The notes under the pieces are model-generated. The model made no database searches, was not told the DNA's origin, and worked only from the letters and a program-made list of their open reading frames with translations. This document shows, piece by piece, positions 6,537 to 14,745 of a stretch of 22,076 bases of DNA. The position numbers and the translations under genes were made by a program. Every line of letters starts with the position of its first letter. Positions within the stretch are counted from its first letter, which is position 1. This DNA comes from Lachnospiraceae bacterium (GTDB lineage Bacteria > Bacillota_A > Clostridia > Lachnospirales > Lachnospiraceae): assembly GCA_009774655.1 (NCBI GenBank), contig VSOD01000015.1, positions 1 through 22,076 of the forward strand, read 5' to 3'.

Positions 6537-7499
6537 ATGAACGACTTATTGACCCGCATCAAAGACAATGTATCCAAAGTTATCATCGGCAAAGAACACG
6601 TTACCGAACTGCTTCTTTCCGCACTGGCGGCGGGAGGGCATGTTCTGCTGGAAGACGTGCCCGGGACCGGCAAGACAGTGCTGGCCAAATCACTGGCCCG
6701 CTCCATGGAGTTCTCCTTCGGACGGATTCAGTTCACACCGGACCTGCTGCCCAGCGACGTGACCGGCCTTTCTTATTTCAATCAGGAAAAGGGCGCTTTC
6801 GTCTTTAAGGAAGGCCCCGTGTTCACGAATCTGCTGCTGGCGGACGAGATCAACCGCGCCACACCCAGAACTCAGTCAAGCCTTCTGGAATGCATGGGCG
6901 AAGGGCAGGTGACCGTGGACGGTGTGACCCGCTCTCTGGGCGTTCCCTTCTTCGTGATCGCCACGCAGAACCCGGTGGAAACACTGGGCTGTTATCCCCT
7001 TCCCGAAGCACAGATGGACCGTTTCCTGATGCGGATCAGCATGGGCAGCCTGAGCGAGACACAGGAACGGCAGATGATCGACCGGTATATCAACGATCAG
7101 CCGTTAGAGACCATCAGGCCGGTCTGTACCCTCCCGGAGGTAGCGGCCCTGCAAAAAGAATGCCGTAACATCTATGTACATGAAGATCTGAGAAATTATA
7201 TCGTTAATCTTGTCCAGGGAACCCGCAAATACGATGCCGGTTCCGGTGATACCAACGCCCACAGCATCGCGGAAGGAGTCAGTCCCCGTGGAACGCTGGC
7301 GCTGCTCCGCGCCTCTCAGGGTTATGCCATGGTGCAGGGCAGAGATTTTGTCGCTCCCGAGGATATCAAGGCAGTGGCCATTCCGGTGCTGGCGCACAGG
7401 ATGATCTCGGAAGCCGCCTACACGCAGCAGAAAGAATCAGCCATCCGTGGACTGTTGAACAGCATTTCCCTGCCTACGGAAGATTGGACGCGGCCATGA
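6537..7499 (+). CDS. MoxR-family AAA+ ATPase
   Basis: A 320-residue ATPase. ATG at 6537 is the only reasonable start, with AAAGGA about 12 bases upstream, a long spacing. Walker A is GTGKT (43-47), Walker B LLLADEIN (99-106), followed by the family stretch TPRTQSSLLECMGEGQV and the sensor region FFVIATQNPVE and PLPEAQMDRFLMRI. MoxR ATPases act as chaperones that mature or assemble partner proteins, commonly encoded next to DUF58 (von Willebrand-like) proteins and membrane transglutaminases. The next gene is DUF58 with a 4-bp ATGA overlap, so the two are coupled. It is cytoplasmic and likely works on the DUF58 product at the membrane. Confidence 0.94.
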   Translation: MNDLLTRIKDNVSKVIIGKEHVTELLLSALAAGGHVLLEDVPGTGKTVLAKSLARSMEFSFGRIQFTPDLLPSDVTGLSYFNQEKGAFVFKEGPVFTNLLLADEINRATPRTQSSLLECMGEGQVTVDGVTRSLGVPFFVIATQNPVETLGCYPLPEAQMDRFLMRISMGSLSETQERQMIDRYINDQPLETIRPVCTLPEVAALQKECRNIYVHEDLRNYIVNLVQGTRKYDAGSGDTNAHSIAEGVSPRGTLALLRASQGYAMVQGRDFVAPEDIKAVAIPVLAHRMISEAAYTQQKESAIRGLLNSISLPTEDWTRP

Positions 7500-8620
7500 T
7501 CAGTTTATTTTTCTTAAGTTTGCTGCTTTTGACATTTCTCTGGAATCGGTATTATGAAAAGCACTGGAACACCGGCCTGCTGGTCACGCTGCGCTTCCTG
7601 CAGGATTTCGTCTATGCGGGCGAACAGGCGGAAATGACCGAGCAGATCGAAAACCGCAAGAAACTGGTGCTGCCCGTGCTGGAAGTTGCTTTTCATATGG
7701 ATAAAAGGCTTGCCTTCCACGACTGTGAGAACACCAGCGTCAGCGATTTTACTTACAAAAGGGATATCTTTGCCCTGCTTGGCTATCAGCGTATCACCAG
7801 GAAACTAACGCTCAACTGTACGAAACGCGGCTGTTACCGCATCGACAAATCTTACCTGACGGCTTTTTCCATGCTGCACAGGAAACGTTTCTCCATAGAG
7901 GCGCCGGCGGACACACAGCTTTATGTCTATGCCGCACGGACCAACGTCTCGGATATCCTTGTCACCTGCGAACGGCTTATGGGCAGCGTACAGTGTGCGA
8001 AACGTCTCTTCGAGGATCCTTTTGCCTATGCCTCGATCCGCGAATATACCGTCACCGATCCCATGAAGACGATCAACTGGAAAGCCAGCGCGAGAACAGG
8101 CGAGTTGATGGTCAACACCTTCGAATCCACTCATATGGAAAAAGTGCTGCTCTTTCTGGACGTGGAAGACAGCGGCATCCTGAAATACGAATACCTGATC
8201 GAAGACGCCGTCTCCGTGACCGCCACTCTGGCGCAGAAGATGATCGCCCGCGGCATGGAAGTCGGATTGTGTACCAATATCGCGGCGGATTCCGATTCTG
8301 CATACACCTGCCTGCCTCCCACCAGCGGCAAAAAACAGCTCACCGACATCGAACGGCTGCTGGCGACTCACCAGTCCGACGCAGGCGTGCTTCCCCTGTC
8401 ATCCATGCTCGACAGCTTTGCAGGTCAGGCGGCGGATCAGCTGGAGGATGCAGTCATGATCTTCATCTCCAAAAATGCTGTGCAAAATCAGACCGCTATC
8501 GAAGCCTTTACCGGCAGGGAACAGGCCGTGTGGGTGGTTCCGTGCCCGCGTAATGAACCCTGCTGCCTGCAGACGATAGACAATATCCGTCTGATCAACA
8601 GAGAAGTGAACGATTTCTGA
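7496..8620 (+). CDS. DUF58 domain-containing protein
   Basis: A 374-residue protein starting MISLFFLSLL, the ATG overlapping the MoxR stop. Residues 2-16 form one membrane-anchoring helix. The family signature lies at about 185-205: DPMKTINWKASARTGELMVN, matching the conserved D-x-x-R/K-x-I-x-W-K/R-x-S-A-R-x-G-x-L-M-V pattern. The remainder resembles a von Willebrand A-like fold, with LLFLDVEDSG beginning the presumed metal-ion site region. DUF58 proteins are the usual partners of MoxR ATPases; their biochemical role is not settled. The gene shows no truncation and its base use matches the MoxR gene. Confidence 0.9.
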   Translation: MISLFFLSLLLLTFLWNRYYEKHWNTGLLVTLRFLQDFVYAGEQAEMTEQIENRKKLVLPVLEVAFHMDKRLAFHDCENTSVSDFTYKRDIFALLGYQRITRKLTLNCTKRGCYRIDKSYLTAFSMLHRKRFSIEAPADTQLYVYAARTNVSDILVTCERLMGSVQCAKRLFEDPFAYASIREYTVTDPMKTINWKASARTGELMVNTFESTHMEKVLLFLDVEDSGILKYEYLIEDAVSVTATLAQKMIARGMEVGLCTNIAADSDSAYTCLPPTSGKKQLTDIERLLATHQSDAGVLPLSSMLDSFAGQAADQLEDAVMIFISKNAVQNQTAIEAFTGREQAVWVVPCPRNEPCCLQTIDNIRLINREVNDF

Positions 8621-8682
8621 TCCCGGCAGCAGTTTCCGGCCGCCGTGAATCATTTATTTTATTCAGAAAGGGGACAGCCGCT

Positions 8683-9924
8683 TTGAGAAAACTGATCAAA
8701 ACAACTGCAGGATGGATCCACACCACGCTCATCCTGTCCGTTATCATACCGTTGCTCTATGTCCTGTGCGTGAGGGACCAGACCCTGGTCGGCCCGTATC
8801 TGTATCTGAAATGCCTTGTGATCGTGTTTCCTGTCGTGGTTACCGACTTTGCCGCCGAGAAATGCAGAACGCTCTTCACCTATCTGCTTCTCTCTGTGCT
8901 GACCTTCGCCGCCACGGGAGCCGCAGGCTGGGCACTGGCCGGTTCCCTGCGCGACAGTTTTCTGGTGTGGGGCTACTTACTGCTGCTTCTTGGCGAGACC
9001 CTGTTTGTGATCGTCAACCGGATGATTGCGCGCCTGCAGAAAAAAAAGGACCGGGAGGCCGCTTTCGAAGCCGATCCGTCCTTTCGTCCTTACAATGATA
9101 TATTAAAGGAACCTGCCTTTCCGGTGCTTTTCTATTTCGGCGGCGTTTATCTTCTGGGAGCCAATTTTAACGGCCCTTCCGTGTGCAATGCCGCCCTGTT
9201 CAGCGCCATTTTATACGCCGTGACCGCATTTTTATATCACTATGTATGTGAGACCGAACGCTACCTTGCCCTGAACAGAAGGACCTGCAACCTGCCTTCC
9301 CGGCGCATCTATGGAATCGGGAGCGGTATGCTGGCGATCTATCTGGCACTGCTCATGGTACTGGCGCTGTCTTCCCTGTTTACCGTTTCGCTGCGGCACT
9401 ACCGCGATCTTCGGGATCTGAAAACCAATGTCGAAATGGACTTTACCGAAACCGCACTGCCCTCTCTCACAGAGAACATGGGCGAAAATCCCATGGCCGC
9501 TCTTATAGGCGATCCGGAAGACATCAAACCTGCTCCCTGGTGGCTGGACTATATATTCTACGGCTTTACGGCTCTGATCTTTGTGCTGCTGGCCCTGGCG
9601 CTGATCAAAAAGGTACTCGCCGTTTTTCAGGATTTCCGTATCACAAATGACGAAAACGGGGATATTGTCGAAGAACTGCACGATACGGAGGATGAAGTAA
9701 AAATTGCGGCGCCCGCCCGCCGCCACAGGCTGTCCGAGCGGGAGCGCATCCGCAGAGAGTACCGCCGGGTGATCCGCCGTCACCGTAAGGAGCAACCCGC
9801 CGATCACGAATCCCCTGCCGAAATTGAACAGGAAGCCGGCATAGCGCAGACCGAAGAAGGCATGGCGCTCCACGCCAGATACGAAACGGCCCGCTATGGA
9901 CGTGTGCCAGAAGTCTCCCGCTGA
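8683..9924 (+). CDS. Polytopic membrane protein of the MoxR-DUF58 operon
   Basis: A 413-residue protein starting at TTG (8683), with AAGGGG nine bases upstream; there is no suitable ATG. About eight hydrophobic segments are visible: near 13-31, 37-55, 62-82, 85-106, 148-164, 168-186, 210-235 and 283-305. A soluble loop (about 235-282) separates the last two. The C-terminal ~100 residues are cytoplasmic and strongly charged, with a basic stretch RIRREYRRVIRRHRK that recalls the C-terminal end of DUF4129 proteins. In many genomes the third gene of such an operon encodes a transglutaminase or a DUF4129 membrane protein. I see no transglutaminase Cys-His-Asp signature, so the DUF4129-like reading is tentative. 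It lies 62 bases after the DUF58 gene, likely in the same operon. Confidence 0.8.
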   Translation: MRKLIKTTAGWIHTTLILSVIIPLLYVLCVRDQTLVGPYLYLKCLVIVFPVVVTDFAAEKCRTLFTYLLLSVLTFAATGAAGWALAGSLRDSFLVWGYLLLLLGETLFVIVNRMIARLQKKKDREAAFEADPSFRPYNDILKEPAFPVLFYFGGVYLLGANFNGPSVCNAALFSAILYAVTAFLYHYVCETERYLALNRRTCNLPSRRIYGIGSGMLAIYLALLMVLALSSLFTVSLRHYRDLRDLKTNVEMDFTETALPSLTENMGENPMAALIGDPEDIKPAPWWLDYIFYGFTALIFVLLALALIKKVLAVFQDFRITNDENGDIVEELHDTEDEVKIAAPARRHRLSERERIRREYRRVIRRHRKEQPADHESPAEIEQEAGIAQTEEGMALHARYETARYGRVPEVSR

Positions 9925-9960
9925 CCCGGCTCTTCCCTGTAAACAGGAAAACTTAAGATA

Positions 9961-10020
9961 AGAATCTAAAAAGGAACTCAAATCGAAAATGAAAAATTTG
10001 AGTTCCTTTTTTTAGATTCT
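9961..10020 (+). terminator. Long intrinsic terminator after the MoxR operon
   Basis: 9961-9983 pairs with 9996-10020 over 23 bp with a two-base bulge, loop of 12 bases, inner stem GGAACTCAAAT/ATTTGAGTTCC followed by seven Ts. The outer part (AGAATCTAAAAA) is nearly symmetric, so it could act in both directions. Confidence 0.88.
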
Positions 10021-10048
10021 TGAAATAACTCAAATTTTTTAGTAAAAT
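10020..10048 (+). promoter_or_regulatory. Sigma-A promoter of the AlbA_2/HATPase gene
   Basis: TTGAAA (10020-10025), a 17-base spacer and TAAAAT (10043-10048) match the consensus at five of six positions each. Transcription would begin near 10055, after the first in-frame ATG (10049), so translation should start at the next ATG (10073). The spacer contains AACTCAAAT, a 9-mer repeated around this gene. Confidence 0.7.
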
Positions 10049-10072
10049 ATGAAAAAAGAAAGAGAATCTAAA

Positions 10073-11521
10073 ATGACAACTGAAAATTTCATTGAATTAC
10101 TAAAACAAATACAGAAAACAAAATGCGAAACTCAAATTTTAGAATTAAAAAGCGCCGGGAAAGGATGTCCTAAGCGTCTCTATGATACGCTCTCCAGCTT
10201 CTCCAACCAGGATGATGGCGGAATTCTCGTTTTTGGCATTGACGAAGAGAACGATTACGCAGAATCCGGCGTCTACGATCCGCAGGACCGGCAAAAGAAA
10301 ATAGCGGAACAATGCCTGCAGATGGAGCCGCCTGTCCGTCCGTTGATCACAGTACTCCGGAAAGACGGAAGAAATTTTGTTGCCGCAGAGATACCGGGCA
10401 TGGATCTTGTAGAACGTCCCTGCTATTATAAAGGGCAGGGCCGTCTGAAAGGTTCCTTCACGCGCGTCGGCGATAATGATCAGCCGATGACCGAATACGA
10501 AATCTACAGCTATGAGGCTTTTCGCAGGAAATATCAGGATGATATCCGCACAGTGCCAAGAGCCGCATCTTCTGCACTCAGTCACGAAAAACTGGCAGAG
10601 TATGTTCAAAAACTGCGTTTAGGAAAGCCTAATCTGTCACATTTACCAGAACAGAATATCTATGAACTGATGAGTATTACGCGGAATGGCGAATTTACCT
10701 TAAGTACTGTCATGCTGTTTGGTCTGTATCCGCAGGCATATTTTCCCCAATTATGCATCACTGCCATCGTGGTGCCCGGCCGGGAGATTGGCACTGTCGG
10801 GGACCTCGGAGAACGTTTTCTGGACAATGAACGCATAGAAGGCAGCATTCCGGAAATGCTCAACGGAGCTCTCCAGTTTGTCCGCCGGAATATGAAGACA
10901 AAGACCATCATCCATCCTGACAGCGGTATACGGGAAGATCGTATGGACTACCCGATGACTGCCATCAGAGAAACCATTATCAATGCGCTTGTACATCGGG
11001 ATTACAGTATGCATACGGAAGGAATGCCAATCCAGATCCTGATGTTTGAAGATCGGATGGAGATACACAATCCCGGCGGAATCTACGGAAGACTCCGTAT
11101 CGACCAGCTGGGAAAAATGCAGCCCGATACGCGCAATCCTGTTCTGGCGGCCGCACTGGAAGTTGCCGGCATAACAGAAAACCGCTATTCCGGTATTCCA
11201 ACCATACGCCGGGAGTTCGCACAGCTTGGTATGCGGGAGCCGGAATTTTCCAGTGAAAGAGGGCATTTCGTCGTCACATTTTACAAAGAAATCCTCACCC
11301 CCGCAAAAGATACGCCTGCGCACGATGCAGATATCGCTAACCTGCTCCTGTTCTGTCAGACTCCCAGAACACGAAAGGAAATCTGCGATTATCTGGGGCT
11401 TTCCTCCACGTCCTACGCGATGCAGGTTTATGTCATGCCGCTTGTGGAACAGGGATTGATCCATCTGAGCATCCCGGATAAACCAAAAAGCACAAAGCAG
11501 TTATATTACAGTAACAAATAG
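10073..11521 (+). CDS. AlbA_2 (Schlafen-like) and HATPase_c_4 domain protein
   Basis: A 482-residue protein. I take the ATG at 10073 because the promoter's likely start site lies beyond the ATG at 10049. The N-terminal AlbA_2/Slfn-like domain (about 5-130) has ETQILELKSA (19-28) and a run through SSFSNQDDGGILVFGI (41-56). A middle part leads to a GHKL-like C-terminal ATP-binding domain with ETIINALVHRDYS, then EIHNPGG and ENRYSGIPTIRREF. A winged-helix-like end (about 420-482) includes RKEICDYLGLSS. Such proteins are commonly annotated as putative transcriptional regulators or ATP-dependent helicase-like; some relatives occur near defence or mobile genes. The gene stands alone between two terminators, so no partner is evident. 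Confidence 0.9.
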   Translation: MTTENFIELLKQIQKTKCETQILELKSAGKGCPKRLYDTLSSFSNQDDGGILVFGIDEENDYAESGVYDPQDRQKKIAEQCLQMEPPVRPLITVLRKDGRNFVAAEIPGMDLVERPCYYKGQGRLKGSFTRVGDNDQPMTEYEIYSYEAFRRKYQDDIRTVPRAASSALSHEKLAEYVQKLRLGKPNLSHLPEQNIYELMSITRNGEFTLSTVMLFGLYPQAYFPQLCITAIVVPGREIGTVGDLGERFLDNERIEGSIPEMLNGALQFVRRNMKTKTIIHPDSGIREDRMDYPMTAIRETIINALVHRDYSMHTEGMPIQILMFEDRMEIHNPGGIYGRLRIDQLGKMQPDTRNPVLAAALEVAGITENRYSGIPTIRREFAQLGMREPEFSSERGHFVVTFYKEILTPAKDTPAHDADIANLLLFCQTPRTRKEICDYLGLSSTSYAMQVYVMPLVEQGLIHLSIPDKPKSTKQLYYSNK

Positions 11522-11530
11522 CACAAAATC

Positions 11531-11568
11531 AGGCGGTATGTCTCCTGTCCGGAAGCATACCGCCTTTT
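11531..11568. terminator. Bidirectional terminator between convergent genes
   Basis: AGGCGGTATG (11531-11540) pairs with CATACCGCCT (11556-11565) across a 15-base loop, then TTTT on the plus strand; on the minus strand GATTTTG follows. It sits between the AlbA_2 gene (ends 11521) and the beta-galactosidase gene (ends 11611). Confidence 0.8.
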
Positions 11569-11610
11569 GCCGTCTGCCGTTATCAAATTGCAATACCGCT
11601 TACCGCCTGT

Positions 11611-14600
11611 CTATTCCTGCCCCGGCTCTTCCTGTTCTATCCGGATCAGGAACTTCAGCACATAATCCCGCTCCATGGGATAACAGTACTCTTTCGCCGT
11701 CTTCGGACCGCAGATCCCGGTGCCGATTCCCATCTGGAAGGCCGAGATCGTCACGTAAGTGCCGGTCACCGTTTCCTCTTCCCGGTGTCTCATCTTAAGA
11801 AGCTCTCTGTCACTGTAGGGCTTGATCCCCAGCTCGAAAGGCTGCTCAAGCGCGGTAAAAGTCACTGTCTGCCTGCCGTCGCTTAAAGCTGCCCACCGGC
11901 AGTCACAGCGGTTGCCGCTCTCCTGGGGCCGGATATTCGGCTCCGTCATGTCCGACACCCTGCAGGCCGCTTCCTCGATCTGAACCTGCTCCTTCATATC
12001 GGCGTAGGATTCCCCGTTTCTTCCCAGATAGCGCACCTGCCCAAAGCTGTTGTCCAGCCGGAACGCCTTGCCAAACCGCGGCAGGTTGCCCCTGCCCTTC
12101 TCACAGTGCAGCCTGCTTGTGACCACAAGCCCCTCCGCGCTGCCTTCATAACAGTCCGTACAGAGAAACGTCTGCTTTTTACAAAGGATTCTTGTGGTGA
12201 CTGTGATGCGTTTTCCCTCCCGTTCCACGGACAGCACATCCTCCTTCTGCTCCAGAAAATCCTCCATACAGTTGTGCAGAGAAAAGTTAAAATCATTGTC
12301 CGTGGGAGCACGGAACAGGATCGTATAAGGATCCGCGGTTTCCAGACAGCCGGCTGCCAGTTGTATCACCGGCCGGCCGCCGTTTATGGCAAATCCTCCT
12401 GTTTTCAGCGCAGTATCCGCAGCCATGTCCGCACCGTTCTCAGTCTGTCCACCTGTCGCCAGAGCCGATGCAGGTTCCACGCATCCGGCATCCTCCGGAA
12501 CCGCAGCAATCTTTTCTTCCAAAACGATCTGTTCTCTCGCCGCTTCCCTTCCGGCGCCGTCTTTCGTATCTATGGTCACGATCGTCAGCATCAGGTCTTT
12601 CCCTGCTGCCCCTGCCGCCTCTCTATGCGGTTTCGTATCCAGCACGATCTCCACTCTCGAAAGCGGCCCGGCCTCAGGCACCAGCGTCATTTCGCTTCCG
12701 TCGCTCCATCTGCATACCAGCCGGTAACGGCTTCCCGCCGAAAAGGCAGTCGTATTAAAAATCTCGAACCGGTCTCCACCCAGATGCCGCATCCTGATCG
12801 GACGATATATAAACCGCATGATCCTGGCCCCGGTGGACGGGGTACGATCCGGATAAAACATGCCGTCCACACAGAAATTGCCGTCATGCTCCCACTCCCC
12901 GTGATCACCGCCATAGGTATAAGTGCCGTCCGCGTGACGTACCGCATGATCAACCATCTCCCACACACAGCCGCCCATCAGATTGTCGTATGCATAGATT
13001 TCCTTCCAATACCCTTCCGCGTTTCCCGGTCCTACCCCCATGGCGTGCGCATATTCACAGAGGAAATAGGGCCTGTCGCACAGTTCCCGTACCCGGTAAG
13101 TCTTCTCACCGATGGCATGCACCCTCTTGATCGGCGGATACATCTCGCTCCCCACATCGTAGGCCTTTTTCTTCGTGTGAACCGCACTCTCATAGTGCAC
13201 CGGCAGGTCCGTATGCTTTTTCAGATAGTCATACATCCGGTCCGTATTATAAATGCCGCCCGCCTCATTCCCCAGGCTCCACAGAATCACAGACACGTGA
13301 GTCTTGTCACGCTGGTACAGCCGTCTCGCCCGGTCCACGTAATGCCTCGCCCACGCCGGATCGTTGCTGATGCGGTTATAATCCGGCGGAAGTCTGTGCG
13401 ACATGGTACCGTGCGTCTCCAGATCCGCCTCATCTACCACATAGATGCCCAGTTCGTCGCACAGCTCCAGCAGATACGGATCCGGCGGATAGTGGGACGT
13501 GCGCACCGTATCAATATTATATTCCTTACAGAGCTTCATATCCCGCTCGATCTCTTCCGGCGTCAGCGTATAACCGTTGTCACAGCTCGTATCGTGGTGA
13601 TTGACGCCGTGCAGCTTCACTTTACGGTCATTCAGATAAAAAACGGCGCCCCGGATCGTCACATCCTTAAAGCCCGCCCGTATCTTCACACAGCTGCCGG
13701 GCACTTCATAGTACAGATCGTACAGCACCGGCGACTCCGCATTCCATTCCTCTACCGGCAGATCCTCGAATACCGCTTTGGCCACCCTGTTTTTCGACTG
13801 CACCGTCCGGCGTTCGGAGATACCGTTTCCTTCCAGAATAAAAGTCACTTCCCCGTCCGCATACAGCTTCGCACTGGCCGCCGCCCGGTAGCCCCGCGCT
13901 GTCTTACGTGTCTTAAAACCGATATCCCAGATGTCCCCTTTCTCGCTGATCCGCAGCAGCACATCCCGAAAGATGCCGTTATTGCGGAACATATCCTGAC
14001 ACTCCAGATAGGTGCCGTTACACCAGCGGCGCACCACCGCCACCAGTTCATTGGTCCCCGCATGGATATAAGAAGTAATATCGAACTCCGCCGTATTGTG
14101 GGAACCTTCCGAATAGCCCACAAAGCTGCCGTTCACATACAGGTCGATACAGCTTGCCACCCCGAGGAAGGACAGCACATGGTTATTCGTACAGTCCTCC
14201 ACCTCAAAAAACCTGCGGTACACACCCACATAATTGTACTCTTCCTCCGGCTCCTGCCACCGCGGCCCGATCCCATGATCCGAACCGATCCAGCAAAAGC
14301 TCTTCCCCACCTTCTCCGTGGTCGGAATCTCCGGCGGCTGGTATGGGAACTGGTAACGCATATTCACATAGAAAGGCTTCGCATACCCGCGAAACTGCCA
14401 GCAGGAAGGCACATCCAGCCTGTCAAACTGCATTTCATCCGTGTCGATCACTTCCGGAAGCTCACCCGGCCGCGGATAAAACTTAAAGTCCCACTCGCCG
14501 TTCAGGCAGACGACCTTCGGAGAGCCGTAACGCTTCCCGGCCCCGCTCACTCTGTCCGCCTGCTCCCTGTCCGGATACGGGATAAAATAACTTCTCGGCG

Positions 14601-14664
14601 GAAGTTTGTTGATCTCAAATGTGTGAAAATCCTGGTAGTTCGTTGTGTTGATCCTGTACTTCAT
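11611..14664 (-). CDS. lacZ: LacZ-type beta-galactosidase, GH2
   Basis: A 1017-residue glycoside hydrolase with no signal peptide, so cytoplasmic. Start MKYRINTTNY has AGGAGG and GAGG upstream; the longer frame adds 19 unlikely residues. It has the GH2 order: sugar-binding, immunoglobulin-like, TIM barrel, then the LacZ C-terminal domains. KLHGVNHHDT opens the barrel. The acid/base is Glu467 in WSLGNEAGG and the nucleophile Glu537 in CEYAHAMGVGPGN. The length matches E. coli LacZ. A low-complexity stretch rich in Ala/Gly/Glu (about 722-760, with ASALATGGQTENGADMA) interrupts the C-terminal part and looks like a linker insertion. It should hydrolyse lactose or other beta-galactosides. The gene starts 81 bases after the AAA-ATPase-like gene ends, so they may share a transcript. 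No sugar transporter is nearby. Confidence 0.95.
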   Translation of the reverse strand: MKYRINTTNYQDFHTFEINKLPPRSYFIPYPDREQADRVSGAGKRYGSPKVVCLNGEWDFKFYPRPGELPEVIDTDEMQFDRLDVPSCWQFRGYAKPFYVNMRYQFPYQPPEIPTTEKVGKSFCWIGSDHGIGPRWQEPEEEYNYVGVYRRFFEVEDCTNNHVLSFLGVASCIDLYVNGSFVGYSEGSHNTAEFDITSYIHAGTNELVAVVRRWCNGTYLECQDMFRNNGIFRDVLLRISEKGDIWDIGFKTRKTARGYRAAASAKLYADGEVTFILEGNGISERRTVQSKNRVAKAVFEDLPVEEWNAESPVLYDLYYEVPGSCVKIRAGFKDVTIRGAVFYLNDRKVKLHGVNHHDTSCDNGYTLTPEEIERDMKLCKEYNIDTVRTSHYPPDPYLLELCDELGIYVVDEADLETHGTMSHRLPPDYNRISNDPAWARHYVDRARRLYQRDKTHVSVILWSLGNEAGGIYNTDRMYDYLKKHTDLPVHYESAVHTKKKAYDVGSEMYPPIKRVHAIGEKTYRVRELCDRPYFLCEYAHAMGVGPGNAEGYWKEIYAYDNLMGGCVWEMVDHAVRHADGTYTYGGDHGEWEHDGNFCVDGMFYPDRTPSTGARIMRFIYRPIRMRHLGGDRFEIFNTTAFSAGSRYRLVCRWSDGSEMTLVPEAGPLSRVEIVLDTKPHREAAGAAGKDLMLTIVTIDTKDGAGREAAREQIVLEEKIAAVPEDAGCVEPASALATGGQTENGADMAADTALKTGGFAINGGRPVIQLAAGCLETADPYTILFRAPTDNDFNFSLHNCMEDFLEQKEDVLSVEREGKRITVTTRILCKKQTFLCTDCYEGSAEGLVVTSRLHCEKGRGNLPRFGKAFRLDNSFGQVRYLGRNGESYADMKEQVQIEEAACRVSDMTEPNIRPQESGNRCDCRWAALSDGRQTVTFTALEQPFELGIKPYSDRELLKMRHREEETVTGTYVTISAFQMGIGTGICGPKTAKEYCYPMERDYVLKFLIRIEQEEPGQE

Positions 14665-14745
14665 ACCTCTGCCTCCTGATTCCGGCTGTAAAGCCCCTGA
14701 TGCTGTCCGCTCCGTTCTCATTCACCTCATACCGCCTGCGCTTAT

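Noticed and set aside
9232..9981. Minus-strand open frame opposite the membrane protein gene
   Set aside because: It is antisense to a protein with clear transmembrane pattern and RBS; no motif was found in it.
12106..14679. Very long plus-strand open frame (857 codons)
   Set aside because: It is antisense to the clearly conserved LacZ gene, has basic and His-rich low-quality composition, and results from the GC-rich codon pattern of that gene.
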